Part shown: positions 8,487-16,385 of the stretch, piece by piece
Layout of the letters: each line of letters starts with the position of its first letter
Numbering within the stretch: the first letter of the stretch is position 1
Assembly: GCA_947599875.1 (NCBI GenBank)
Contig: CANQFV010000001.1
Span: 124,001-188,000 of the forward strand
Direction: 5' to 3'
Source of the DNA: an uncultured Oscillospiraceae bacterium
Lineage (GTDB): Bacteria; Bacillota; Clostridia; Oscillospirales; Oscillospiraceae
DNA: 64,000 bases
Notes under the pieces: model-generated
Databases searched by the model: none
Told to the model about the DNA's origin: nothing
The model's input: the letters and a program-made list of their open reading frames with translations, nothing else
Program-made: the position numbers and the translations under genes

Positions 8487-8930
8487 ATGGAAGACAAAAA
8501 ATACGAAGTTCTGAAGCTGGAGAACCAGCTGTGCTTCCCGCTGTACGCAAGCTCAAGGGAAGTCATCAAGCGCTACAAGCCCTTTCTTGACGAGATCAAC
8601 CTGACCTACACCCAGTACATCACCATGATGGTTCTGTGGGAGCGCCGCCAGGTCAACGTCAAGGAGCTTGGCGAATGTCTCCGCCTGGATTCCGGAACGC
8701 TCACCCCGCTTCTCAAGAAGATGGAGTCCAAGGGGCTTGTCACCCGCCAGCGCTCTGATAAGGACGAGCGGAATCTCATCGTCACCATCACGGAGAAGGG
8801 CCTGGCCCTCCGGGAAAAGGCGGTGGATATCCCCGCGAAGATCGCCTCCTGTACCGGCCTTAACCATGAGGAGGGCGTCACCCTCTACATGCTTCTTCAT
8901 AAGCTTATCGGCGAAAATACGGAAGAGTAA
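8487..8930 (+). CDS. ohrR: OhrR-type MarR family peroxide-sensing repressor
   Basis: This 147-residue winged-helix protein has the N-terminal LENQLCFPLYASSRE motif almost identical to OhrR of Bacillus subtilis, whose single cysteine (Cys15; here residue 16) is oxidised by organic hydroperoxides and releases the repressor from DNA. The recognition region LDSGTLTPLLKKMESKGLV and wing RSDKDERNLIVTIT also match OhrR. GGAGG precedes ATG 8487; an ATG 12 bases upstream is less well placed. No ohr gene is adjacent, so its target may be the flavodoxin region or lie elsewhere. A four-hairpin element begins three bases after the stop. Confidence 0.9.
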   Translation: MEDKKYEVLKLENQLCFPLYASSREVIKRYKPFLDEINLTYTQYITMMVLWERRQVNVKELGECLRLDSGTLTPLLKKMESKGLVTRQRSDKDERNLIVTITEKGLALREKAVDIPAKIASCTGLNHEEGVTLYMLLHKLIGENTEE

Positions 8931-8933
8931 TTA

Positions 8934-9150
8934 CTGGCGAAAAAGGATTTGGGGTTCTCTGACGAGAACCCCAAATCCTTTTTCTGCCAAGGGGAAACGT
9001 GCGGAAACACCCCATCGAATTCTGCGGAATTCGATGGGGTGTTTCCTGCTGCCGCGCTGTGCGACCAGTCTGCGGACTGGTCACTTGCGCGGCAAGAGGG
9101 ATTTTTTCCGACGTACATGCCGCCGGAAAAAATATTTGGATTAGGGGGAC
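8934..9150 (-). repeat. Four-hairpin element, copy B
   Basis: This copy is inverted relative to copy A. H4 is at 8940-8983 (20-nt arms around loop tgac). H3 is at 9003-9046 (arms GGAAACACCCCATC/GATGGGGTGTTTCC around GAATTC-tgcg-GAATTC). H2 is at 9051-9093, with the inner hairpin GACCAGTC-tgcg-GACTGGTC in place of the GTGCGCCC type. H1 is at 9102-9132, with the same arm version as copy A. H4 lies right after the ohrR stop and ends in a T5 run, so it could terminate ohrR. Confidence 0.9.
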
Positions 9151-9605
9151 GCGGGGCGGGGGATTTCCATCTCTTGAGGAGGTGGGACAAAGGGGACGGT
9201 TCTTCTGTCACATCGGAGCAAAGCGGAGATGGGACTAAAGAACCGTCCCCGTGTCACACCGGCTTCCCGGTGATGCACGACCAACCATCTGCCGTGCCCC
9301 ACAGGGGACGGTTCTTGTGAACCACCTCCGCTGCGCTGCGGTGTCCCACAAAAACCGTCCCCGTGAGGCAATGATAACGCTCTATCTTCGATACCTGAGG
9401 AGGCGGTTCAACAGGGACGGTTCTTCGTGGGGCACGGGGGACCTCACGCAATCGTGATTGCGTGGGGAGAGGCGGAGCGAAGTCTGCGAGTGAGCCGCGC
9501 CGCTTGCGGCGCGGGGAGCTATCGCGACTTTAAGCGACAACGATGACTCACAAAAACCGTCCCTTTGGGACGCCGGTTTCCCGTAGACGTCGCAGGCGTT
9601 TACGT
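9151..9605. repeat. Nest of REP-like pairs and a CACGCAAT hairpin element
   Basis: Three inverted pairs of GGGACGGTTCTT/AAGAACCGTCCC-type cores are seen at 9192-9250, 9304-9362 and 9414-9563. Inside the third lies a second family at 9446-9545: a CACGCAATCGTGATTGCGTG palindrome followed by a GC-rich stem (GCCGCGCC-gctt-GGCGCGGG type) and GCGACTTTAAGC. The segment 9180-9430 is nearly identical to 16608-16862, so one is a copy of the other. Open frames here are made of repeat sequence and are not genes. Confidence 0.85.
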
Positions 9606-9815
9606 CCCCCAATCCAAACATTTTTTGCGGGGCTTTGCCTCGCAAAAAATCCCTCTTGCCGCGCAAACGTGCGCCCTTGGGCGTGCGCTGCAGCGCGGCA
9701 GCAGGGAATATGCCCATGAATTCCGCAGAATTCATGGGCATATTCCCGCACGTCCCCCTTGGCAGAAGAAGGGTTTCGTGTTCTCTTCAGAGAACACGAA
9801 ACCCTTCTTCGCCAG
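9606..9815 (+). repeat. Four-hairpin element, copy C
   Basis: H1 is at 9621-9649 with a different arm version (GCGGGGC-ttt-GCCTCGC) between T6 and A6 runs. H2 is at 9658-9699 with the GTGCGCCC-type inner hairpin. H3 is at 9704-9747 (arms GGGAATATGCCCAT and complement around GAATTC-cgca-GAATTC). H4 is at 9765-9810 (21-nt arms around ttca). It points towards copy B, and its last base touches the stop codon of the convergent AEC gene. Confidence 0.9.
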
Positions 9816-9816
9816 C

Positions 9817-10755
9817 TTAGAACATTCCCATTGCTTTAAACGCCGCGATAAAGAGAAACACCGAAAGGATGCTCCCGGCGGTGGTGAGGGCCACGATCTC
9901 CCCGGCCAGGACGCCGTTGCCCCCCAGGGACTGGGCCATCGGCGCGGAGGCCACCGCGGTGGGGGAGGCGAACACCGCCAAAAGGGCCACAAGCGTCTCA
10001 TCCCGGAACCCCAGTGCCGCCATTATGCCCAGGCACACCACCGGCACCGCCACAAGGCGGCAGAAGACGGCGGCCAGGAGCCGGCCCTTGTGGCTCACCA
10101 TGCTCTTAAAGGACAGCATCCCGCCCAGAACAACCAGCGCCAGGGGGGAGGCGATATCCCCCAGGGTGTTCAGCGGCTCATAGAGCAGCCCCGGCAGCTT
10201 CAGCCCCGATAGATTCACCGCGGCCCCCAGGATCCCCGCGTCCACCAGGGGATTTTTGACGATCTGCCAGAGCAGCTTTTTCCAGCTGATGCGCCCGCCC
10301 CGCTGGATCTCAAAGACCACCACGGCCAGAATGTTGAAAAGCGGCACCACCAGCACCGCCAGGGCCGCCGTCACGGCCGTCCCCGCCTCCCCGGCCAGGG
10401 AATAGCTGATGACCGTGCCGAACAGCACATAGTTGCTCCGGGCGATGCCCTGGGCCACGGTGGGGATGTCCGGCCCCTGGGGAATGGTCTTCCGGCAGAC
10501 GAGCAGAGCCACGGCAAACGTGGCGGTGACAAGCGCTGCCGTCCAGAAAAACAGCTTCCCGTCCACGGCAGACCCCAGGTCGGCCCCGTAGATATCAAAA
10601 AACAGGGAGATTGGGATCATCACCTTGAAGATGAAGGAGTTCATCTCCAAAAGCGTCTCCCGCTTCAAAATCCCAAGTCCCCGCACCAAGCCCCCCACTG
10701 CCATATAGATCACCAGGGGCGCCACCACCTGAAAGGCGATTTGAAAATGTTCCAT
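9817..10755 (-). CDS. AEC family (auxin efflux carrier-type) permease
   Basis: This 312-residue membrane protein has about ten hydrophobic segments in two repeats, as in the AEC family of bile/auxin-type permeases that move small organic acids. Recognisable stretches are MNSFIFKVMIPISLFFDIY in the first repeat and LAVFASPTAVASAPMAQSLGG near the C-terminus, the conserved crossover region with its serine/proline cluster. The start at ATG 10755 lies two bases after the esterase stop codon, so it is translationally coupled to it. The upstream esterase hints at a carboxylic acid substrate released by hydrolysis, which is inference only. Confidence 0.85.
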   Translation of the reverse strand: MEHFQIAFQVVAPLVIYMAVGGLVRGLGILKRETLLEMNSFIFKVMIPISLFFDIYGADLGSAVDGKLFFWTAALVTATFAVALLVCRKTIPQGPDIPTVAQGIARSNYVLFGTVISYSLAGEAGTAVTAALAVLVVPLFNILAVVVFEIQRGGRISWKKLLWQIVKNPLVDAGILGAAVNLSGLKLPGLLYEPLNTLGDIASPLALVVLGGMLSFKSMVSHKGRLLAAVFCRLVAVPVVCLGIMAALGFRDETLVALLAVFASPTAVASAPMAQSLGGNGVLAGEIVALTTAGSILSVFLFIAAFKAMGMF

Positions 10756-10757
10756 AC

Positions 10758-11639
10758 TCAATTTCCAATAAAGCGCCGGAAAAAGGCGCACTCGTCGTCG
10801 TTGCAGATCTTGGCCGCCTGCGTCTTCACATCGCAGTGAAAGACGTGCCCCAGCCGCTCCACGCTGTCTCCGTAGAGATGAAGCTCAAAGGGCACGCAGG
10901 CCCGCGTCAGCCGCCGGGCCATCAGCAGGGCGTCCTCCTGAAGGAAATCCCCGGTGCTTGTCATCAAAAAGGTGGGCGGGAAATCGCCCGTCACATACCG
11001 GAGGGCGTCCACAAGGGCAAACTCCGCCTTTGTCCCGCCGCCGGGCAGGACTTCCCCCATAAGCCCGGCCGTGGGGGCGCCCTTGGGGCGTGCGTGGTGG
11101 TAGGCCCCGCAGTTCAGGGCCACGGCCCTGGGGGCAAAGCCGTCAGGCGGGGAGAAGGCGTACCTCCTGGCATACGCCGGGTTTGTGCAGAGCTGACAAA
11201 ACAGCGTCAGAATGTGCCCGCCTGCGGAGTCCCCCACGGCAAAGACGTGCCGGGGATCAAACCCGTAACGCTCCGCGTTGTCCAGTACCCAGCGGAAGAC
11301 AAGTACGGTATCCTCTAAGCTCGCGGGGAATTTTGCCTCCGGCGCCAGGCGGTAGGTGAAATTCACCACCGCAAAGCCCCGCAGGGCCAGATCCATACAG
11401 TAAAACTGGTAGGTCTCCTTTGTGCCGTAGACCCAGCCGCCCCCGTGGACGCTGACGATCACCGGCAGCGGCGCCGCCCCGGCCGCCCTCGGCCTATACA
11501 CGTCCAGGATCTCCATGCCGTCCGGCCCGTAGGGGATGTTGTCAAACCGGCGTATCCCCTCCGGCGTCGTAAGGCCCGCGTCCCGCCTATCGTCGCTGGC
11601 CTTGAAATCCCGGCGGATCTTGTCTGTCTCAGCGGACAT
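10758..11639 (-). CDS. Alpha/beta hydrolase, HSL-type carboxylesterase
   Basis: The 293-residue protein has the hormone-sensitive-lipase family signature VSVHGGGWVYG (oxyanion hole) and nucleophile elbow VGDSAGGHI. Candidate triad partners are in TSTGDFL (Asp) and RLGHVFHC (His). It lacks a signal peptide and should be a cytoplasmic esterase or deacetylase for short acyl esters. GGAGGGATAAGG precedes ATG 11639. It is the middle gene of a three-gene operon (YczE-like, esterase, AEC permease). Confidence 0.88.
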   Translation of the reverse strand: MSAETDKIRRDFKASDDRRDAGLTTPEGIRRFDNIPYGPDGMEILDVYRPRAAGAAPLPVIVSVHGGGWVYGTKETYQFYCMDLALRGFAVVNFTYRLAPEAKFPASLEDTVLVFRWVLDNAERYGFDPRHVFAVGDSAGGHILTLFCQLCTNPAYARRYAFSPPDGFAPRAVALNCGAYHHARPKGAPTAGLMGEVLPGGGTKAEFALVDALRYVTGDFPPTFLMTSTGDFLQEDALLMARRLTRACVPFELHLYGDSVERLGHVFHCDVKTQAAKICNDDECAFFRRFIGN

Positions 11640-11660
11640 CCTTATCCCTCCTTAAAATAG

Positions 11661-12338
11661 TCAACTGCGCGATTTTTCCTCCTGATCCCGGGAGAAGATG
11701 CCCCGCTCCAGCCTCCCCTGGACAAAGGCCACCACCGGCCCGCAAAAGAGGGCCACGGCCACGGTGACGATGCCCACGGATCCCCCCAGGGCAAAGCCCG
11801 CCGCCATAAAGCCCAGATCCCAGAGCATCCGCACCACCCGGAAGGACAGCTTTTTCGTGTGCCCCGCGATGATAAAGGGCGCGGCGTCGTAGGGGGAGGC
11901 GCCAAGGCCCGAACACATGTACACCGCCGCCCCGAACAGCAGCCCCGCCAGGCCCGGCAGCAGGAGAACGACCCGCACCGCCGTGTTCCCCAAAAATCCC
12001 CCGGGGAGGAAGCCGAAGACCCAGGTGAAGAAGTCGGATATGTACCCTAAGAAAAACATATTCCCCGCCGTGCCGAAGCCGATGCGCCCGGGCTCCGTAA
12101 ACAGTACCGCCGCAAAGGTGACCAGGTGGCACAGCACCTGGCTTGTGCCGAAGCTCAGCCTCGTGAGCCTGGACACCCCCTGGGTCAGGCAGGAGCAGGG
12201 ATCCACCCCCATGTCAATGGAGCGCAGGATCGCCAGCCCCAGCCCCTGGATCACCAGCCCCAGGCACATGACCGCAAGGCGCTTGCCAAAGGGGCGCGGC
12301 CGGGCAAAGCACTGCCTCAGATCGGGTTTTTTCCTCAT
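11661..12338 (-). CDS. YczE/YitT-like integral membrane protein
   Basis: The 225-residue protein has five or six membrane segments and the features of the YczE family: GLAILRSIDMGVDPCSCLTQG near the N-terminus and GLGASPYDAAPF in the second half, an internal repeat of the same G-DP motif. An open frame runs upstream, but GGGAGGCGG supports ATG 12338. YczE of Bacillus affects lipopeptide synthesis, and the molecular function of the family is unknown. First gene of the minus-strand operon. Confidence 0.78.
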   Translation of the reverse strand: MRKKPDLRQCFARPRPFGKRLAVMCLGLVIQGLGLAILRSIDMGVDPCSCLTQGVSRLTRLSFGTSQVLCHLVTFAAVLFTEPGRIGFGTAGNMFFLGYISDFFTWVFGFLPGGFLGNTAVRVVLLLPGLAGLLFGAAVYMCSGLGASPYDAAPFIIAGHTKKLSFRVVRMLWDLGFMAAGFALGGSVGIVTVAVALFCGPVVAFVQGRLERGIFSRDQEEKSRS

Positions 12339-12441
12339 GTTCCGCCTCCCGCGTTTTTCCGTATTTATCCCGCTTTCGCCCCTGCCAGAAGGGCGGGAGA
12401 AAAACGGCATAGAATTATTTTTTCAAAGCTGTTCTGCGCAT

Positions 12442-12470
12442 ATTATAGCATCCGCCGCCCGGTTTGAAAA
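12442..12470 (-). promoter_or_regulatory. Candidate promoter of the YczE-esterase-AEC operon
   Basis: On the minus strand TTTTCA (12470-12465) and a perfect TATAAT (12447-12442) are 17 bases apart, about 100 bases before the first gene. The -35 is poor. Confidence 0.5.
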
Positions 12471-12521
12471 GCTCTCACCGCCGATTCCCGGAAAAAAGAT
12501 GGATTTTTTCCGGGAGGGGGC

Positions 12522-12590
12522 TTGACAGCCAACCGTATTACTTGTATAATACGGTCAAGAGAACCGTGTTAGTTGACTAATACAGTTTGG
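12522..12590 (+). promoter_or_regulatory. SigA promoter and double operator of the YtrA-type operon
   Basis: TTGACA at 12522-12527 and TATAAT at 12545-12550 are 17 bases apart. A dyad CCGTATTA-N6-TAATACGG (12533-12554) covers the -10. A second, imperfect dyad CCGTGTTA-N6-TAATACAG (12564-12585) has the same 8-6-8 layout with its centre 31 bases downstream, about three helical turns. The downstream gene is a GntR/YtrA regulator, so autorepression through both sites is the natural reading. Confidence 0.85.
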
Positions 12591-12602
12591 AGCAGATGCA
12601 GG

Positions 12603-13007
12603 ATGGTAGATTTTAAAGATTTCCCCCTGAGGGGGGAGGGGCCGGTATATGTGCGCATCGTCCGGTACATCCGGGCCGGTGTGGCCGCCGGGACGATCCG
12701 GGACGGGGAGGAGATGCCTTCCCGCCGGGTGCTGTCGGCCCTGCTGGGGGTGAATCCCAACACGGTGCAGAAGGCCTACCGGATGCTGGAGGAGGAGGGC
12801 CTGATGGTCTCCCGCTCCGGGGCCAAGAGCTGTGCCCGCGCCACGCCGGAGCTTGTGGAGCAGGCCAAAAAGGCCCTCCAGGCCCAGGAGGTGGCCGGCG
12901 CCGTGGCGGCGCTTTTCCGGGGTGGCATGGGGAAGGACGAGGCATTGGAGCTGATCTCCCGCATGTGGGATGAGCTTTCGGAGTCGGAAGGGGGAGAGGA
13001 AGCGTGA
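12603..13007 (+). CDS. GntR family transcriptional regulator, YtrA subfamily
   Basis: The 134-residue protein has the GntR winged helix at residues about 10-75 (PVYVRIVRYIRAGVAAGTIRDGEEMPSRR then LGVNPNTVQKAYRMLEEEGL) and only a short C-terminal dimerisation tail, the layout of the YtrA subfamily. These repressors usually control an adjacent ABC transporter and respond to cell-wall-active antibiotics. ATG 12603 follows GGAG. The next gene starts within its stop codon (GTGA), and a double operator lies upstream. Confidence 0.9.
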   Translation: MVDFKDFPLRGEGPVYVRIVRYIRAGVAAGTIRDGEEMPSRRVLSALLGVNPNTVQKAYRMLEEEGLMVSRSGAKSCARATPELVEQAKKALQAQEVAGAVAALFRGGMGKDEALELISRMWDELSESEGGEEA

Positions 13008-13723
13008 AAAAGCATTTTTCCGTATTTGCCCTGTGGGCGCAGGGCGTATTCTGGCACGCCCTGGCCGTTATCGGCCTTATGGCGGCGGCGGAGCTGCTGG
13101 CTTTTTGGGTGGGACTTGGCAGGGTGGCGGACGGCGCGGTGAACAATTTTATCCAGCTCACGAAATTTTGCCGGTTATCCCTTATTTTCTCCGTGGCCCT
13201 GGGTGTGCTGACCGTGCGGCTTCTCATTGGCGTCCCCTCCGGAGAGCTTGCCCTGGGTAAGCTGGGGATCTCCGGGCGCTGGGCGGCCCTCTGGCAGGCG
13301 GCGGTGAATTTCGCCTGGCTTGTGATCCTGTGGGCATCCCAGGCGGCGCTTGTTCTTGTGGGCTTTGCCCTCTACGCCAAAACCGCGCCCCAGGCGGTAA
13401 ACGGCCAGAGCCTTGTGATAGCCGCCTACAACAGCCCCTTCCTCCACATGGTCTTTCCCCTGCGGGACGGCCTGGCCGCCGCCGTGGGGGTGAGCGCCCT
13501 GGCGGCCCTGGCTGTGACGCTGGCGCTGGACGCCCACAGGCTCCGCCTCCGCCGCCGCTTCCCCTTTTCCACCGGGATCATGGGAGCCCTTGCGATCCTG
13601 GAGTGGGCAGTGGGGAACCACGCCACGGCCCAGCTTTGGTGGTATCTGGCGGGCAACGCGGCGATTTTGACCGTCGCGGCCCTGGGCCTGTGCCTGGGCA
13701 GGGGGGAGGGGACGACCCGGTGA
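13004..13723 (+). CDS. Membrane protein of the YtrA-linked ABC operon
   Basis: This 239-residue protein has about six hydrophobic segments (from residue 8 onward) and no family motif that I recognise. Its GTG start overlaps the regulator stop, and its own stop overlaps the next start. From its place between a YtrA regulator and an ABC ATPase it is probably a permease subunit, comparable in position to YtrC/YtrD of Bacillus. That assignment rests on context. Confidence 0.7.
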   Translation: MKKHFSVFALWAQGVFWHALAVIGLMAAAELLAFWVGLGRVADGAVNNFIQLTKFCRLSLIFSVALGVLTVRLLIGVPSGELALGKLGISGRWAALWQAAVNFAWLVILWASQAALVLVGFALYAKTAPQAVNGQSLVIAAYNSPFLHMVFPLRDGLAAAVGVSALAALAVTLALDAHRLRLRRRFPFSTGIMGALAILEWAVGNHATAQLWWYLAGNAAILTVAALGLCLGRGEGTTR

Positions 13724-14202
13724 AAAAGATGGATCGCTCCCTGGGGCGCCTTGTCCCGCCGGGGATCTCCGCCGGCCGGGAGATCGTTGCAATGGCCGGT
13801 GGACTGCTGCTGGCCGTGATGCTCAGCCTCCGGGCGCCTTTGGAGACGGCCCTGCGCTTTCGGGAGCTTTCGGAGCTTTACCGCCTGGGGATCCCGGTGG
13901 AGCCGGACTGGGGCCAGGCCCACATCCTGCGGGCGATGACGGGTTTTCCCGTGCTGGCCCTTCTTCTGGCCGGGCTGGCCGTGTGGCACCTGGTCTACTT
14001 CCGCCTGGGTTCCCGGGCGGATTACCTGATGCGCCGCCTGCCGGACAGGCTGGAGCTTGCGCGCCGCTGCGCGGCCCTGCCCCTGGCGGGGATCGGGGCG
14101 GCCCTGGTCATATCGGCGCTTATCTACCTTGCCTGCCGGGCATACGACATGCACCGGCTCAATATGGCCCTCCGGCTCCTGCGGGAGCTTCGGGGGGAGT
14201 GA
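13720..14202 (+). CDS. Small membrane protein of the YtrA-linked ABC operon
   Basis: The 160-residue protein has three hydrophobic stretches (about residues 15-35, 70-95 and 120-145) separated by basic loops such as YLMRRLPDRLELARR. GTG 13720 overlaps the upstream stop and has GGGGGGAGGGG upstream; ATG 13729 is an alternative. No family motif is visible. It is probably the second, half-size permease subunit of the transporter, from context. Confidence 0.65.
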   Translation: MKKMDRSLGRLVPPGISAGREIVAMAGGLLLAVMLSLRAPLETALRFRELSELYRLGIPVEPDWGQAHILRAMTGFPVLALLLAGLAVWHLVYFRLGSRADYLMRRLPDRLELARRCAALPLAGIGAALVISALIYLACRAYDMHRLNMALRLLRELRGE

Positions 14203-14214
14203 GGAGGAAACGGT

Positions 14215-14961
14215 ATGCTTGAGATCAAAAACGTGTCCCTGCGCTACGGCACGAAAAAGGCCCTGGACGGCGTGACGGTGAGCTTTGCCCCCGGGCAGAT
14301 CGTGGGCCTGCTTGGGGAGAACGGGGCGGGGAAGACCTCCCTCCTCAAGGCGATCCTTGGCCTTCTCCCTTTCTCCGGGGAGGTGCTTTTGGACGGGGAG
14401 AGCGTCACCCGGAGGAACATCGCGAGGCTCAGCTTCGCCACCTGCGAACACTCCTTCTTCCCGTCCCTGACCCCCCGGGCGCACCGGGACTTTTACGCCC
14501 AGCATTTCCCCGGCTTTTTGGATCGGCGCTTTCAGGCGCTGATGGACTTTTTTGCCCTCCCGGACTCCCGGCCCGTCCGGGCCCTCTCCGCCGGGCAGAA
14601 AAATCAGTTTGAGGTGATCCTGGCCCTCTCCCAGGGGGCGGATTACATCCTGATGGACGAACCCTTCGCCGGGAACGACATCTTCAACCGGGAGGACTTT
14701 TACAAGGTACTCCTGGGGATTTTAGAGCCTGGCGAGACGGTGATCCTCTCCACCCACCTGATCCAGGAGATCAGGGACTTTGTGAGCCGCGCCGTCCTCA
14801 TCCGCGGGGGCCGGATCGTGGGGGATCTGGAGACGGACGAGCTGGAGGAATCCGGCACGGATCTGGTGGAGGCGGTGAAGGCCTCCTACGGCTACGAGCC
14901 GGATCGGGCGGCCAGGGCGCTGGACAGCCTCACCGGCCGCCAGGGGGAGGGTCAGTCATGA
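14215..14961 (+). CDS. ABC transporter ATP-binding protein (YtrB-like)
   Basis: The 248-residue ATPase shows Walker A GENGAGKT, a signature loop LSAGQKNQ (variant of LSGGQ), Walker B YILMDEPFAG and the H-loop STHLIQEI. The stretch between Walker A and signature includes ATCEHSFFPSLTPRAHRDFY, a short Q-loop region typical of YtrB-type exporters. It should energise the two small membrane proteins encoded just upstream. GAGGAAAC precedes ATG 14215, and the stop overlaps the next ATG. Confidence 0.93.
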   Translation: MLEIKNVSLRYGTKKALDGVTVSFAPGQIVGLLGENGAGKTSLLKAILGLLPFSGEVLLDGESVTRRNIARLSFATCEHSFFPSLTPRAHRDFYAQHFPGFLDRRFQALMDFFALPDSRPVRALSAGQKNQFEVILALSQGADYILMDEPFAGNDIFNREDFYKVLLGILEPGETVILSTHLIQEIRDFVSRAVLIRGGRIVGDLETDELEESGTDLVEAVKASYGYEPDRAARALDSLTGRQGEGQS

Positions 14962-16385
14962 AAAAGACCGTCACTGTTTTCCTCATTCTCATTGCCCTGT
15001 CCCTGTGCCTCCTTGCCGGGGCCGGCGCGGCTCTGGAGCGCCGCACAGACCGGGTGGAGGTCACGGAACACACCATCCTGGGGGACATCTCCGCCGCCCG
15101 GGGCCTGACGGTGAAGCTGCGATGCTTAAATGGGAACCTTGTCTGGGACACCGCCCTCACCCTGGGGGAGGGCCGGCCCGTTTCCCAATGCACCTTCCAC
15201 CGGGACGGCGTTGCGATGGATGTGCGGGAGCTGATGATGCCGCCCTTCGCCAAGATGGAGATCCGCCCGCTCCAGACCCACTCCATCCGTGGCCGGGTGG
15301 ACAATTTTCAACAGATCCGGGACGTGTTTCCCTACGAGGTGGCCGTGGAGGCCTGGAAGGCCCTGTGCGCCACACAGCCCGGGGAGCGGAGGATCCAGGT
15401 TCTCCGCCTTGCTGACATTATGGACACCTACTCTTGGAGCCTGACGGCCCGGCGGCAGTCGTATCTCCTCACCGGTCAGGCGGACAGCGCCGGGTGTGAG
15501 AGACTGGATCAGCTCTTCCAGGTGCCCGTGGACTCCCGGGTCTTTGTCCGAATCCTCAGCGAGCGGGCCGCCGACGGCTCCGTCATCCGCCTTGAGGTGG
15601 AGCCGTCCCCAGGCCCCGCCGGCGTCACCGTGGAGCCGGCCGGCTCCGGCATCCCCGCCGCCCCCGGCATCGACGCCTCTCTGCCCTTTGAGCGTTCCGT
15701 CCCCTGTGTCCTCTCCCGGCAGGGTATCTACGTCTTCCCCTCCCTCCGGAATGAGGCGGGCCAGGAGCTGATATACTGCCGGCAGGGATCCGGCATCTAC
15801 TTCATCCCCTTCCTGGGCGGGGAGGGGGAGACGGGCGGCGAGACGCCCGACGCTGCGTCCACCCGCCTTGTATACGCCGCATCTGGGGAGGCTGTGTGGC
15901 TGAGCTGTGACGCGCAGTCGGAGAACCTCACCCTGATCACCGCCCAGGACGGCGCCCTGAGCGCCGCACTGGTGGACGGCCTCACCGGCAGGCCCCTGTC
16001 CGTCTTTCCCCTGATGGAGCTGACAGCCCCGGTTTTGGAGGTGATCGAGCGCGGGGAACTCACCCTTGTCGTCCTGGAGGACGGGAGCTTTTCCCTGCTG
16101 GAGCGCGGTGAGGACTCCATGAAAACGTCCCTCACCGGCCGTTTTGCCCCGGAGGTCATGGAAAACGGCGCCCTCTTTGACCGGGATCGCGCCTCCCTGG
16201 CCTTCGACGGGGAGAGAATGGCCCTGGCGGTGCAGGGGGAGGGCCTGCTCCTTGTCCAGGACGCGGAGGGCACAAAATACCTGGCCAGCTTCACCTTCTC
16301 CCCCCTGACGGACGGCTACCCCAGGGGCATATCAGGCTACCCGGATCTCAACGACCGCCAGGCCATGAAGGTGCTGTTCTCCTGA
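14958..16385 (+). CDS. Secreted or membrane-anchored protein of the ABC operon, function unknown
   Basis: The 475-residue protein has an N-terminal hydrophobic segment (residues 5-24) and is otherwise hydrophilic and beta-rich. The C-terminal half has recurring short segments of the type LVYAASGEAVWLS, LTLITAQDGALSAALVDGLTG and LTLVVLEDGSFSLLERG, suggestive of beta-propeller blades. No cysteine follows the signal region in lipobox position, so an uncleaved anchor is likely. Its ATG overlaps the ATPase stop. In ytr-like operons an extracytoplasmic partner is common, so it may sense or deliver the transporter substrate. Confidence 0.6.
   Translation: MKKTVTVFLILIALSLCLLAGAGAALERRTDRVEVTEHTILGDISAARGLTVKLRCLNGNLVWDTALTLGEGRPVSQCTFHRDGVAMDVRELMMPPFAKMEIRPLQTHSIRGRVDNFQQIRDVFPYEVAVEAWKALCATQPGERRIQVLRLADIMDTYSWSLTARRQSYLLTGQADSAGCERLDQLFQVPVDSRVFVRILSERAADGSVIRLEVEPSPGPAGVTVEPAGSGIPAAPGIDASLPFERSVPCVLSRQGIYVFPSLRNEAGQELIYCRQGSGIYFIPFLGGEGETGGETPDAASTRLVYAASGEAVWLSCDAQSENLTLITAQDGALSAALVDGLTGRPLSVFPLMELTAPVLEVIERGELTLVVLEDGSFSLLERGEDSMKTSLTGRFAPEVMENGALFDRDRASLAFDGERMALAVQGEGLLLVQDAEGTKYLASFTFSPLTDGYPRGISGYPDLNDRQAMKVLFS

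Noticed and set aside
8949-9738. Several open frames of 65-200 residues in both strands between ohrR and the AEC gene
   Set aside because: They are built from hairpin and REP-like repeat sequence, recur in other repeat blocks in different frames, and lack ribosome sites and family motifs.
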